Shown in pieces: positions 8,468 to 15,542 of a stretch of DNA of 64,000 nt. A program made the position numbers and the translations under genes. Position 1 is the first letter of the stretch. Every line of letters begins with the position of its first letter. Below the pieces are notes generated by a model. It ran no database searches. It had not been told where the DNA came from and saw only the letters and a list, made by a program, of their open reading frames with translations. Origin of the DNA: Alcaligenaceae bacterium SAGV5 (GTDB taxonomy: Bacteria > Pseudomonadota > Gammaproteobacteria > Burkholderiales > Burkholderiaceae_B); NCBI GenBank assembly GCA_009360345.1, contig SPDP01000004.1:62001-126000 (forward strand). Direction: 5' to 3'.

Positions 8468-8977
8468 ATGAGCCAGCAGGGGAATGCCGCCGCGCCCGCC
8501 TTCAGCCAGAGCAACGCCGATCTCGTCCGCATGCTGTCCGAGCTCGAGAAGCCCGGCGTGCCATCCTTCTTCAAGCTGAGCGGCCAGTTGCCGGCCCAGG
8601 GAAGAACCGATACGCCCATTGCCGCCAGCGATCGCATGGCCGTCGTGCTGAAGTCCTACGCGGCAACGGGCGAGAACGAACTGCACGCCCATCCCAACGA
8701 AGACCATGTGTTCTTCGTGCTGCAGGGGCAGGCCACCTTCCATGGTCCCCATGGGGAAATACGCATGATCGGCCCGCACGAGGGCGTCATGCTGCCCCAC
8801 GGGACGTTCTATTGGTTCAAGGCCACCAGCGAGGAGCCGCTCGTCATGATCCGTGTCGGGTGCGCGGTCGGCGATGCGCCGCGGCAGGGGCGCGTCGGGA
8901 TCGACGGCCTGCCCATGGATGGCCATTCGGCCGCCAACAAGGAGGTGCCGGTGATTTTGTCGGGCCGGTGCTTCTAG
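8468..8977 (+). CDS. Cupin-domain protein
   Basis: 169 residues from ATG 8468, 10 bases after the Bug receptor stop. Cupin motif 1 is visible as ELHAHPNEDHVFFVLQG (His73, His75, and an acidic Glu78) and motif 2 as EGVMLPHGTFYWF near residues 105-117. The usual metal-binding His of motif 2 (PxGxxH) is replaced by Tyr115, so a metal enzyme role is less certain; a sugar or carboxylate binding or isomerase role is possible. It is the last gene of the operon begun by the dehydrogenase and converges on the second GntR gene. The two stop codons share the sequence CTAG (8974-8977). Confidence 0.82.
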   Translation: MSQQGNAAAPAFSQSNADLVRMLSELEKPGVPSFFKLSGQLPAQGRTDTPIAASDRMAVVLKSYAATGENELHAHPNEDHVFFVLQGQATFHGPHGEIRMIGPHEGVMLPHGTFYWFKATSEEPLVMIRVGCAVGDAPRQGRVGIDGLPMDGHSAANKEVPVILSGRCF

Positions 8978-9657
8978 CGCTTCTGGCGCAGGCCGCTCAA
9001 GAGCCGGCGCGCGGTTTCCTCGACGTGCCCGCGGCTGAGCGTGGCCAGCCCGTGGGCGTCTCCGGCCTTGAAGGCCTCGAAGATTTCCCGGTGTTCGCGC
9101 AGTGCCTGCGCGACATCGCCGGTCAGCCGCATTTCCATGCGGACGTAGGCTTCGACGGTGTCGCGCAAGGTGTCGGCGATGTTGGCGAGGCGCTTGCGGC
9201 GGCTGGCGTGCACCAGCCGCGAATGGAAGTCGCGGTTGAGGCTGGCCCACTGGCTGTCATAGTCGGGGGAGCGTGAGGCCAGTGCTTCCATCTGCAGGAG
9301 CAGTTGCTCGACGGTATCGATGTCGTCCTGGGTGCGGGCGCGCGCCGCGATGGTCGCGGCGTGTTCCTCGATGACCATCCGCAGTTCGAAGATCTCGACG
9401 ATCTCGTCCTGCTGGAGTTCCGTGACCGCATAGCCGCGCCGGGGGCGCAGCACGATCAGGCCGTCGGTTTCCAGCCGCCCCATCGCTTCGCGCACGGGCA
9501 CGCGGCTGACGTTGAAAAGCTTCGCGATTTCTTCCTGCCGCAGGACGGCGCCGGGCTTGAGCGTTCCATCCAGGATGTTGACGCGCAACTGCTTGTAGAT
9601 GATTTCCGGCAGCGGCAGGCGTGAGTCGCCGGGGGCGAGCAGCGGGAGGGAGTCCAT
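8974..9657 (-). CDS. GntR-family transcriptional regulator, FCD subfamily (second)
   Basis: 227 residues from ATG 9657 (MDSLPLLAPGDSRLPLPEII). The winged helix-turn-helix is PGAVLRQEEIAKLFNVSRVP then VREAMGRLETDGLIVLRPRRG; an FCD domain follows (ELRMVIEEHAATIAARART, FHSRLVHASRRKRLANIADT). It lies 30 bases downstream of the VOC dioxygenase gene on the same strand. The sequence TTGTATTCAA sits at 9665-9674, only 7 bases before the start codon, where no ribosome site is visible, so either a leaderless message or read-through from the dioxygenase gene is likely. It is the better candidate for control of the extradiol/Rieske half of the cluster. Confidence 0.88.
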   Translation of the reverse strand: MDSLPLLAPGDSRLPLPEIIYKQLRVNILDGTLKPGAVLRQEEIAKLFNVSRVPVREAMGRLETDGLIVLRPRRGYAVTELQQDEIVEIFELRMVIEEHAATIAARARTQDDIDTVEQLLLQMEALASRSPDYDSQWASLNRDFHSRLVHASRRKRLANIADTLRDTVEAYVRMEMRLTGDVAQALREHREIFEAFKAGDAHGLATLSRGHVEETARRLLSGLRQKR

Positions 9658-9664
9658 GGACGGA

Positions 9665-9674
9665 TTGTATTCAA
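9665..9674. promoter_or_regulatory. Candidate GntR operator TTGTATTCAA
   Basis: Exact match to the TTGnATnCAA core (TTGTATTCAA), with AAA following as in the two best copies of the motif. It sits between the VOC dioxygenase stop and the start of the second GntR gene, consistent with autoregulation. Confidence 0.5.
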
Positions 9675-9687
9675 AAACGATCCGGCC

Positions 9688-10650
9688 CTATCCGATGTGC
9701 GCCAGGCCCAGGGGCTCCAGGCAGGTATCGGCGCGTGATGCGTAGAGTTCGACCATGAAGCCGTCGGGGTCGGCCAGGAGCACGGCCTCCCGGTCCTCGT
9801 GGACGACGTGCCGCCCCATGGCGGGTACCCGCCCGTCGGCCAGGCGCCGGGAAAAGCCCGCGGGGTCGACCATGAGCGAGAACATGCGGAACCCGGTTTT
9901 CTGCCTGGCCCCGACCTCGGTAAGGCGCAGGTCGGGGCGGCCGGTGCTGCCGCCGAAGATGGCGGATCGAAAAGGGGACGCGGTTTCGGCAAGCAGCCGG
10001 AATCCCGCGATCTCCAGCATGAAACGCGTCATCTCGTCGTAGCGGTGCGTCGCCAGCGAGGCGCCCGTCACGTGGCGGGTGGGCATCTCGGACGGGGCGG
10101 GCCGGCGCAGGTTCGGGGCCGGGTTGTAGTTGGGCGTGGTCGAGCGCTCGCTGGCAAGCGGATCCCAGCGGCTGGTGACCAGGTCGTCATGGTCCAGGTT
10201 GAACACGCTTTCCCAGTCTTTCATGGAGTCGGCGTAGAACTCGTGCACGTTGCCATCGGGGTCCGGGACGTACACGGCATGCGAAATGATGTGGTCATAC
10301 AGGGCTTGGGGCGCCATGCCGGCGGCGCGCATGCGTTCGTAGGCCTGCACGAGCGCGGCCTGGTTCTCCATTTCCCAGCCCAGGTGGTTCAGGCCGGGCT
10401 GCCGGCCGCGGGTGGACTGGATCTGCACGTGGCCGTCCCGGCCATGGCGATCCTGCCCGCGCGAGATCTCGATCAATCCAAGGTCGTGATGGGTGTTGCC
10501 GTTAGACAGGAAACCGGCGCCGATGGCGCTTTCCATCCTGACACGTGCCAGGCCGCAATGCCGTTCATAGAAGGACAGGGAGGCTTCGAGATCGGAGACG
10601 TACAGGTTGACGTGACCGAGCCGACGCGGCCTGAAGGCGACTTTTTCCAT
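9688..10650 (-). CDS. VOC-superfamily extradiol-type dioxygenase
   Basis: 320 residues from ATG 10650, with AAGGA 6 bases upstream; the upstream extension of the frame crosses the operator region and is not supported. Two vicinal-oxygen-chelate modules are present. Metal-ligand candidates His13 (LGHVNLYVSD), His89 (GLNHLGWEM) and Glu137 (GNVHEFYADS) lie in the N-terminal module; the C-terminal one keeps Glu (GFMVELYAS) but lacks an obvious second His. Most likely it cleaves a catechol next to the hydroxyls using Fe(II). It is divergent from the alpha/beta hydrolase gene and is followed by a GntR regulator. The substrate is not identifiable. Confidence 0.8.
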   Translation of the reverse strand: MEKVAFRPRRLGHVNLYVSDLEASLSFYERHCGLARVRMESAIGAGFLSNGNTHHDLGLIEISRGQDRHGRDGHVQIQSTRGRQPGLNHLGWEMENQAALVQAYERMRAAGMAPQALYDHIISHAVYVPDPDGNVHEFYADSMKDWESVFNLDHDDLVTSRWDPLASERSTTPNYNPAPNLRRPAPSEMPTRHVTGASLATHRYDEMTRFMLEIAGFRLLAETASPFRSAIFGGSTGRPDLRLTEVGARQKTGFRMFSLMVDPAGFSRRLADGRVPAMGRHVVHEDREAVLLADPDGFMVELYASRADTCLEPLGLAHIG

Positions 10651-10703
10651 GCTGGGGTCCTTGTCTCGATTGAGTGCGAAGCACCGTCTTTTTTGATTGT
10701 GTT

Positions 10704-10713
10704 CTGAATACAA
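10704..10713. promoter_or_regulatory. Candidate GntR operator (TTGTATTCAG on minus strand)
   Basis: On the minus strand this reads ATATTGTATTCAGAAC, matching the TTGnATnCAA core at nine of ten positions. It is 54 bases upstream of the VOC dioxygenase start and about 100 bases from the strong copy that faces the hydrolase gene. Confidence 0.5.
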
Positions 10714-10811
10714 TATTTTTGTCAATGGCGATAAGGAAATCAAGAAAGGCAGATGGCATGCCAGAGGTTTACTGGGTTGCTAAGGGAAAACACGAGCGTT
10801 GACGTCAAAAT

Positions 10812-10827
10812 ATTTTGTATTCAAAAT
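10812..10827. promoter_or_regulatory. Candidate GntR operator ATTTTGTATTCAAAAT
   Basis: The best copy of the motif: ATTTTGnATnCAAAAT, 16 bases with full dyad symmetry outside positions 7 and 10. It lies 26 bases upstream of the alpha/beta hydrolase start codon, where it would block the promoter of the hydrolase, Bug receptor and Rieske oxygenase genes. Confidence 0.62.
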
Positions 10828-10853
10828 CTTAAAAACGTCATCGAGAGGGAAGC

Positions 10854-11708
10854 ATGAAAGCGGTATTTCTCGATTTGCACGGCCTGCGGACCCGCTATCT
10901 GATCGCGGGCGGCGGACCGCTGCTGATGCTCATTCATCCGGTCGGCTATCCGGCGGAGATCTTTGCCCGGAACATCGACGAACTGGCGCGCGATTACACC
11001 GTGGTCGCGCCGGATCTGCCCGGGCAGGGGCATAGCGCGGCACCCGCCGGGTGGACGGACGCGCCCCAGGTATTGATGGCGGATCAGGTGCTGGCGCTGG
11101 CCGCGCATCTGGGGTTCGACCGCCTTGCCGTCATGGGGAGTTCGCTGGGAGGCCTGGTGGCGGCCCGCGCCGCGTTGCAGGCCCCCCGGCGCGTCACGGC
11201 GCTGGTGTTGACCGGCACGGGATCGGTCTTCAATGAACCCGCCGGCCAGCCGGAGGTGCTCAAGACTGTCTACGCGAACGGCTCGCGCGCCTATGCCGAA
11301 CCGTCCCTGCCATCGCTGCGCGCGCGGATCGCGAACACCTGCTTCCGCCCCCCGGCGGCCGACGACATCCTGCTGGCGCACATGACGGCCTATGCGCTGC
11401 CCGGCGCCGCCGAGGCCTACCGGGACATCATGGCCCGGCTCGTCCGCTCGATGGGCGAGGGCGAGGCCCTGGCCTTTCCCCATCTGGAAGACATCGAGGC
11501 GCGCACGTTGGTGATCGCCGGGCGCGACGATACGCGCACCTCGCTCGCCGCCCATCGCGAAGGGGCGGCCCGCATGCGCGACGCAGCGGTTCTGTGCTTC
11601 GACGAGTGCGGCCATTTGCCGTTCCTGGAGCATCCGCGGCGGTTCAACGAAGCCGTGTCGCGCTTCCTGGCGGAAAGCGCGGCCGGTGAACGTGTCCGCG
11701 GCCGATGA
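10854..11708 (+). CDS. Alpha/beta-fold hydrolase (possible meta-cleavage product hydrolase)
   Basis: 284 residues from ATG 10854, ribosome site GAGAGGGA. The alpha/beta hydrolase fold is clear: oxyanion region LLMLIHPVGYPAEIF, nucleophile elbow GSSLGG (Ser), acid in VIAGRDDTRTS and base His in CFDECGHLPFLEHPRRF. Beside a Rieske oxygenase and an extradiol dioxygenase, the most natural role is C-C bond hydrolysis of a ring-cleavage product (MhpC/BphD type), or ester or lactone hydrolysis; sequence alone does not separate these. It overlaps nothing and is followed after about 40 bases by a Bug receptor gene. Confidence 0.85.
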   Translation: MKAVFLDLHGLRTRYLIAGGGPLLMLIHPVGYPAEIFARNIDELARDYTVVAPDLPGQGHSAAPAGWTDAPQVLMADQVLALAAHLGFDRLAVMGSSLGGLVAARAALQAPRRVTALVLTGTGSVFNEPAGQPEVLKTVYANGSRAYAEPSLPSLRARIANTCFRPPAADDILLAHMTAYALPGAAEAYRDIMARLVRSMGEGEALAFPHLEDIEARTLVIAGRDDTRTSLAAHREGAARMRDAAVLCFDECGHLPFLEHPRRFNEAVSRFLAESAAGERVRGR

Positions 11709-11748
11709 ACGGCGACCTGTCGCCGGCAACCACAGTGAAGAGGTTGGG

Positions 11749-12711
11749 ATGAAAAAGAGATTGCTCGCTTGTCTGGCCGCCAGCGTGGCGGCCATGTCGC
11801 ACCCGGGGCCCGCCGCGGCGGCTTATCCCGAGCGCATGGTGACCCTGGTGGTGGGCGCCGCGCCGGGATCGTCCGGCGACATGCTGGCGCGCCTGGTGGC
11901 GCAGCGGCTGACCGAGAAATGGAAACAGAGCGTCGTCGTCGAGAACCGGACCGGAGCCAGCGGACTGTTGGCGGCCAACCAGGTGCTGGGCGCGCCGCCC
12001 AACGGCTATACGCTGTACATGTCCAACGACAGTACGGCCATCAACCCGACCATGATGAAGACACCGCCGCCCGATCCCCGCGTGGTTTTCGCCCCGATCA
12101 GCCTGCTGGCCCTGATCGACTTCAAGCTGGTCGTCAATGCCGCGACGCCGGTCCAGACCGTCCCCGAACTGATCGCCTACCTGAAAGCCGCGCCGGGCAA
12201 GTATTCCTATGCCTCGTCCGGACCGAAGACGCCGCATCATCTGATGGCTGAACTGTTCAAGCACCAGGCGCAGGTGGATGTCCTGCACGTTCCCTATCGC
12301 GGGACCGCGCCGGCGATCACCGCCGTCCTGTCGAACAGCTCGCTGTACGCGTTCTCCGGCTTTCCCGCCGTGGACGGCCAGATCAAGGCAGGGCAACTGC
12401 GGGCGCTGGCGACCACCGGCGACAAGCGCAATCCCGGCACGCCCGATCTGCCGACCGTGGGCGAGACGCTGCAAGGGTTCTCGGCCGCGTCCTGGTGGGC
12501 GATGTTCGTGCGGGCCGAGGTTCCGGCCGACATCCAGGCGAGATTGGCGGCCGACGTGGGAGGCGTCATCGCCGACCCCCTGGTCAGCCAGCGCATGCGC
12601 GACTCCGGGCTGGAGCCGGTGGGGGGCGACCCGGCTCATCTGAAGCGTTTCCTGGATGCGGAGATCGGCAAATGGGCACGCCTGCCCGAAGGCCTGATCG
12701 ACAAGGATTGA
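11749..12711 (+). CDS. Bug-type TTT periplasmic solute-binding protein (2 of 6)
   Basis: 320 residues from ATG 11749 (signal peptide MKKRLLACLAASVAAMSHPG, cleavage near PAAAA-YPE), preceded by AGAGGTTGGG. An upstream in-frame ATG at 11686 lies inside the hydrolase gene and would bury the signal peptide. The mature protein starts YPERMVTLVVGAAPGSSGDM and has the conserved VDVLHVPYRGTAPAITAVL segment. It sits between the hydrolase and the Rieske oxygenase subunits, implying that it binds the aromatic or related carboxylate handled by this operon. Confidence 0.92.
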   Translation: MKKRLLACLAASVAAMSHPGPAAAAYPERMVTLVVGAAPGSSGDMLARLVAQRLTEKWKQSVVVENRTGASGLLAANQVLGAPPNGYTLYMSNDSTAINPTMMKTPPPDPRVVFAPISLLALIDFKLVVNAATPVQTVPELIAYLKAAPGKYSYASSGPKTPHHLMAELFKHQAQVDVLHVPYRGTAPAITAVLSNSSLYAFSGFPAVDGQIKAGQLRALATTGDKRNPGTPDLPTVGETLQGFSAASWWAMFVRAEVPADIQARLAADVGGVIADPLVSQRMRDSGLEPVGGDPAHLKRFLDAEIGKWARLPEGLIDKD

Positions 12712-12743
12712 AGTATCAACGAGGTTCAATCAAGGAGGAAACC

Positions 12744-14093
12744 ATGCAGACGGCCGCGCCGCTGCGCCCGGTACCCGCCGCGGATGTCGATCCGACGGAC
12801 GTGGGGCAACTGGTGCGCGAAGACCGGGTCCATGCCCGGGTGTATACCGATCCCGCCATCTTCGACATGGAGATGGAACGGATCTTCGAGCGGGCCTGGA
12901 TCTTCATGGCCCATGAAAGCCAGATCCCCAACGCCGGCGATTTCGTGACCTCGCGCATAGGCCGGCATCCGGTCATCGTGGTGCGCGACGGCAAGGGGCA
13001 GGTCCACGTGCTCTACAACCGCTGCCCCCACCGCGGCGCCATCCTGTGCCGCGAGCCCGAGGGCAACGTCCATCATTTCGCCTGCCCCTACCATGGCTGG
13101 AGCTTCCGGACCAACGGCGACATCACGGGCATTCCGTTCCGCTCGGCCTATCCCGAGTCCTTCCTGAAGGACGAGAACCTGTCCATGGCCCACGTGGAGC
13201 GGGTCGAGAACTACCGCGGATTCATCTTCGCCAGCGTGGCGCGGCAGGGGCCGTCGCTGGTGGCGTTCATCGGGCCGCTCAAGGATGGCCTGGATAATCT
13301 GCTGGATCGCTCGCCCAGCGGCGAGATCGAGGTCTCGGCGGGGGTGCACCAGTACGCCTACAAGGGCAACTGGAAGATGCAGATGGAGAACGGCCTGGAC
13401 GAATACCACCCGCCGTTCTCGCATGCCTCGACCGTCAAGCCCGATGGCCAGCAGGTCCAGCGCTCGTACGGCGCCAAGGGTGGATTCAAGGTACTGACCG
13501 GCAGCGATCCCAACCAGGAGAACGCGCGTTCGCACTACGACCATGGCGAGGTGCACGGCGCGCGCTACGGGCAGGCCTACCTGACCATCCCCGACGCCAC
13601 GCGGCGCAGCGAACTCGACGATCCGGACTATCGGCGCCTGCTGGCCGAGCGCCATGGCGAGGAGAAGGCGCGGGCCCTGATCGAGAGCAGCAACATGAGC
13701 AACGCGGTGTTCTATCCCAGCGTGATCATGCGGGTGACCGGCAACATGCACATCCGCGTCGTGCGGCCGATTTCGGTGGGGCTGACCGAGGTGCTGGTCT
13801 GGCCCATCCAGATCAAGGGCGTGGCCGACGGCATCAACCAGGGCATCGTCCGCTACGCCAATGTCCATGTCTCGGTCAGCTCGTTCGTGCAGACCGACGA
13901 CCTGGAGGTGTTCGAGCGCGTGTACGAAGGCCTGCAGGCGGGCAGGCCCGACTGGGTCATGCTGGCGCGGGGCGTGGGGCAGGATTGGGACGGGCCCTAT
14001 CCGGACGAGAAAGTGGGCCTGGCGACCTGGGAAACCGGCATGCGCGCGCAATTCCGCTATTGGAAGGAACAGATGACGGAGGCCGGACGATGA
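12744..14093 (+). CDS. Rieske aromatic ring-hydroxylating dioxygenase, alpha (catalytic) subunit
   Basis: 449 residues from ATG 12744, with AAGGAGG 6-12 bases upstream. The Rieske [2Fe-2S] ligands are Cys94, His96 (NRCPHRGAILC), Cys114 and His117 (HFACPYHGWSF). The mononuclear iron site has the family signature NGLDEYHPPFSHAS, with Asp219 as the inter-subunit bridge and His222 and His227 as ligands; a likely third ligand Asp is in VQTDDLEVFERVYEGL. The enzyme would insert both atoms of O2 into an aromatic ring in the cytoplasm. The beta subunit gene overlaps its stop by 4 bases. No ferredoxin or reductase gene is present in the cluster. Confidence 0.94.
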   Translation: MQTAAPLRPVPAADVDPTDVGQLVREDRVHARVYTDPAIFDMEMERIFERAWIFMAHESQIPNAGDFVTSRIGRHPVIVVRDGKGQVHVLYNRCPHRGAILCREPEGNVHHFACPYHGWSFRTNGDITGIPFRSAYPESFLKDENLSMAHVERVENYRGFIFASVARQGPSLVAFIGPLKDGLDNLLDRSPSGEIEVSAGVHQYAYKGNWKMQMENGLDEYHPPFSHASTVKPDGQQVQRSYGAKGGFKVLTGSDPNQENARSHYDHGEVHGARYGQAYLTIPDATRRSELDDPDYRRLLAERHGEEKARALIESSNMSNAVFYPSVIMRVTGNMHIRVVRPISVGLTEVLVWPIQIKGVADGINQGIVRYANVHVSVSSFVQTDDLEVFERVYEGLQAGRPDWVMLARGVGQDWDGPYPDEKVGLATWETGMRAQFRYWKEQMTEAGR

Positions 14094-14617
14094 ACATGGC
14101 GACTTCTCCCGCGGCGGAGGCCGCATCCGCCATCCCGCTCCGGTTGTCCGCGGCGCCGGCGGCGATCGTGGCCTTGCTCATGCACGAGGCCGATCTGCTG
14201 GACGAGCGGGCCCTGGAGGCCTGGCTGGGGCTGTTCACGCAGGATGCGCTGTACTGGGTGCCGGCCGACCATGGCGACAGCGATCCGTTGCGGCGGGTCT
14301 CGCTGTTCTACGACGACCGCTCGATCATGGAGGACCGGGTGTGGCGGCTCGGACATCCGAAGATGTTCTCGCAGAATCCTCCCGCCCGGCAGGTGCGCGT
14401 GTTGTCCACGCCCATGGTCGAGGCGTGCGGCCCGGACACGATGTCGGTGCGGACCAAGTTCGTGATGTTCGAGCACCGGCTGCGCGAACAGCGCACCTTC
14501 GGCGGCGTCTACCTGCACGAGCTGGTCAGGTTGCAGGAGGAATGGATGATCCGGCGCAAGGTCGTGCACCTCGTGAATCGCGACACGGTGCTGTGGAACA
14601 TCGGCGTGCCGATCTGA
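14090..14617 (+). CDS. Rieske aromatic ring-hydroxylating dioxygenase, beta subunit
   Basis: 175 residues from ATG 14090, overlapping the alpha-subunit stop (ATGA). The sequence has the small-subunit (SnoaL/NTF2-like) pattern: MHEADLLDERALEAWLGLFT, DALYWVPADHGDSDPL and SLFYDDRSIMEDRVWRLGHP, with the common C-terminal LVNRDTVLWNIGVPI. The beta subunit has a structural role in the alpha3-beta3 oxygenase. The alternative upstream start belongs to a shadow frame inside the alpha gene. Confidence 0.92.
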   Translation: MNMATSPAAEAASAIPLRLSAAPAAIVALLMHEADLLDERALEAWLGLFTQDALYWVPADHGDSDPLRRVSLFYDDRSIMEDRVWRLGHPKMFSQNPPARQVRVLSTPMVEACGPDTMSVRTKFVMFEHRLREQRTFGGVYLHELVRLQEEWMIRRKVVHLVNRDTVLWNIGVPI

Positions 14618-14630
14618 ACATGCAAAAAGG

Positions 14631-14646
14631 GGCCCCGCGCGGGGCC
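14631..14646. terminator. GC-rich palindrome between oxygenase and ridA genes
   Basis: GGCCCCGCGCGGGGCC is a perfect 16-base palindrome just after the beta-subunit stop. On the plus strand it is preceded, not followed, by a short A run (14624-14628), so it is not a good plus-strand intrinsic terminator; it could attenuate read-through into ridA or protect the 3' end of the oxygenase message. Confidence 0.35.
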
Positions 14647-14667
14647 GCCGCAAACCAAGGAGAGAAG

Positions 14668-15078
14668 ATGGCTGAAGTCCGCTATGAGAACCCCAAGGGG
14701 ACGGCCCCGGCCCAGGGGTTGTATTCGCATGCCGGCGTGGCGAACGGTGGCCGTATCGCCTTCATCGCCGGACAGCTGTCCGTGGACGCGGGCGGGGCGG
14801 TGGTGGGAAAGCACGACTTCGCCGCCCAGTTCGGGCAGGTATTCAAGAATCTCGGGGATGTGCTCGCGGGCATGGGCGTCGGCTTCGACCGGGTGGCGAA
14901 GTTCACGACCTACCTGGTCCACAGCCAGGACATCGATGCCTTCATGGTCCTGCGCAAGGAGCTGTTTCCGTCGTTGTTCAAGGATGGCGTCTATCCGCCC
15001 AACACCTTGCTGATGATCGATCGCCTGGTGAAGGAAGACTTCCTGATCGAGGTGGAGGCCGTCGCGGTGCTGGATTGA
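14668..15078 (+). CDS. RidA/YjgF/YER057c-family protein
   Basis: 136 residues from ATG 14668, preceded by AAGGAGAG. The RidA fold is seen in GRIAFIAGQLSVDAGG, KFTTYLVHSQDIDAFMVLRK and the C-terminal LVKEDFLIEVEAVAVL. Classical RidA has an arginine in the GNxxR-type stretch that binds enamine or imine substrates; here no exact counterpart was identified, so this may be a divergent subgroup. Family members speed hydrolysis of reactive enamines. As the last gene after the Rieske oxygenase it may act on an unstable pathway product. Confidence 0.85.
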   Translation: MAEVRYENPKGTAPAQGLYSHAGVANGGRIAFIAGQLSVDAGGAVVGKHDFAAQFGQVFKNLGDVLAGMGVGFDRVAKFTTYLVHSQDIDAFMVLRKELFPSLFKDGVYPPNTLLMIDRLVKEDFLIEVEAVAVLD

Positions 15079-15098
15079 GTCCCCCGGGGGGGGCAGGC

Positions 15099-15138
15099 CG
15101 TCCGTTCGCCGTCCTTCGTGCATGGCGGCGAACGGACG
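15099..15138. terminator. Long hairpin between convergent genes
   Basis: Perfect inverted repeat GTCCGTTCGCCG (15100-15111) and CGGCGAACGGAC (15126-15137), extendable by one pair, with a 14-base loop. It lies between the ridA stop (15078) and the stop of the convergent hypothetical gene (15145). There is no U run, so it may be a bidirectional processing or Rho-assisted end. Confidence 0.45.
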
Positions 15139-15144
15139 CCAGGG

Positions 15145-15534
15145 TCAGGTCGCCATGCGTGCGAACGCGGAGGAGCCGGCCGCCGGCCCTTGCAGGACCG
15201 GGGGACGCGGGTTGTCGGCCTCCTCCATTTCCAGGAGCCCCGCCAGATGGACCTCTTGCACGCAATCGCACTGGCCGGTGGCGACGCGCGCCCGTGCGTA
15301 CCAGGTCTTGACGTCCTGCCCCATCGCCTCCATCAGCTTGCGCCGGACATCGCGCTCCGACCAGTCCGACATCAGCCAGGCCAGCATGGCCTCGTCCAGC
15401 AGCAACCCACCCAGTTGCTCGGACGTGATATCCAGCTCCAGGCAGCGCCGGCGGGCATCGGACAGGATCGCCACCGCGCTGGCCATGCCAGTGGCGGGTC
15501 GGGTTTCACGCACAGGCTTTGAATCTTCCATCAT
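15145..15534 (-). CDS. Hypothetical protein, 129 residues
   Basis: The frame begins MMEDSKPVRETRPATGMASA with AGGAGAAC directly upstream; the second ATG (15531) has the better spacing. The protein is soluble-looking, alanine-rich and mainly helical in appearance (DARRRCLELDITSEQLGGLL, LAWLMSDWSERDVRRKLMEA), with two cysteines in ATGQCDCVQ. I do not recognise a family. It starts 8 bases after the stop of the cyclic amidohydrolase gene and is very likely co-transcribed with it, so it may be an accessory to that enzyme. Confidence 0.7.
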   Translation of the reverse strand: MMEDSKPVRETRPATGMASAVAILSDARRRCLELDITSEQLGGLLLDEAMLAWLMSDWSERDVRRKLMEAMGQDVKTWYARARVATGQCDCVQEVHLAGLLEMEEADNPRPPVLQGPAAGSSAFARMAT

Positions 15535-15542
15535 GTTCTCCT

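Noticed and set aside
12495-12743. N-terminal extension of the Rieske alpha subunit by 83 residues
   Set aside because: The extension overlaps the Bug receptor gene, is Arg/Gly-rich and lies upstream of an excellent AAGGAGG ribosome site for ATG 12744.
14631-14646. GC palindrome as a strong plus-strand terminator after the oxygenase genes
   Set aside because: The A run is on the wrong side for plus-strand termination and ridA follows on the same strand with its own ribosome site, so only a weak effect is likely.
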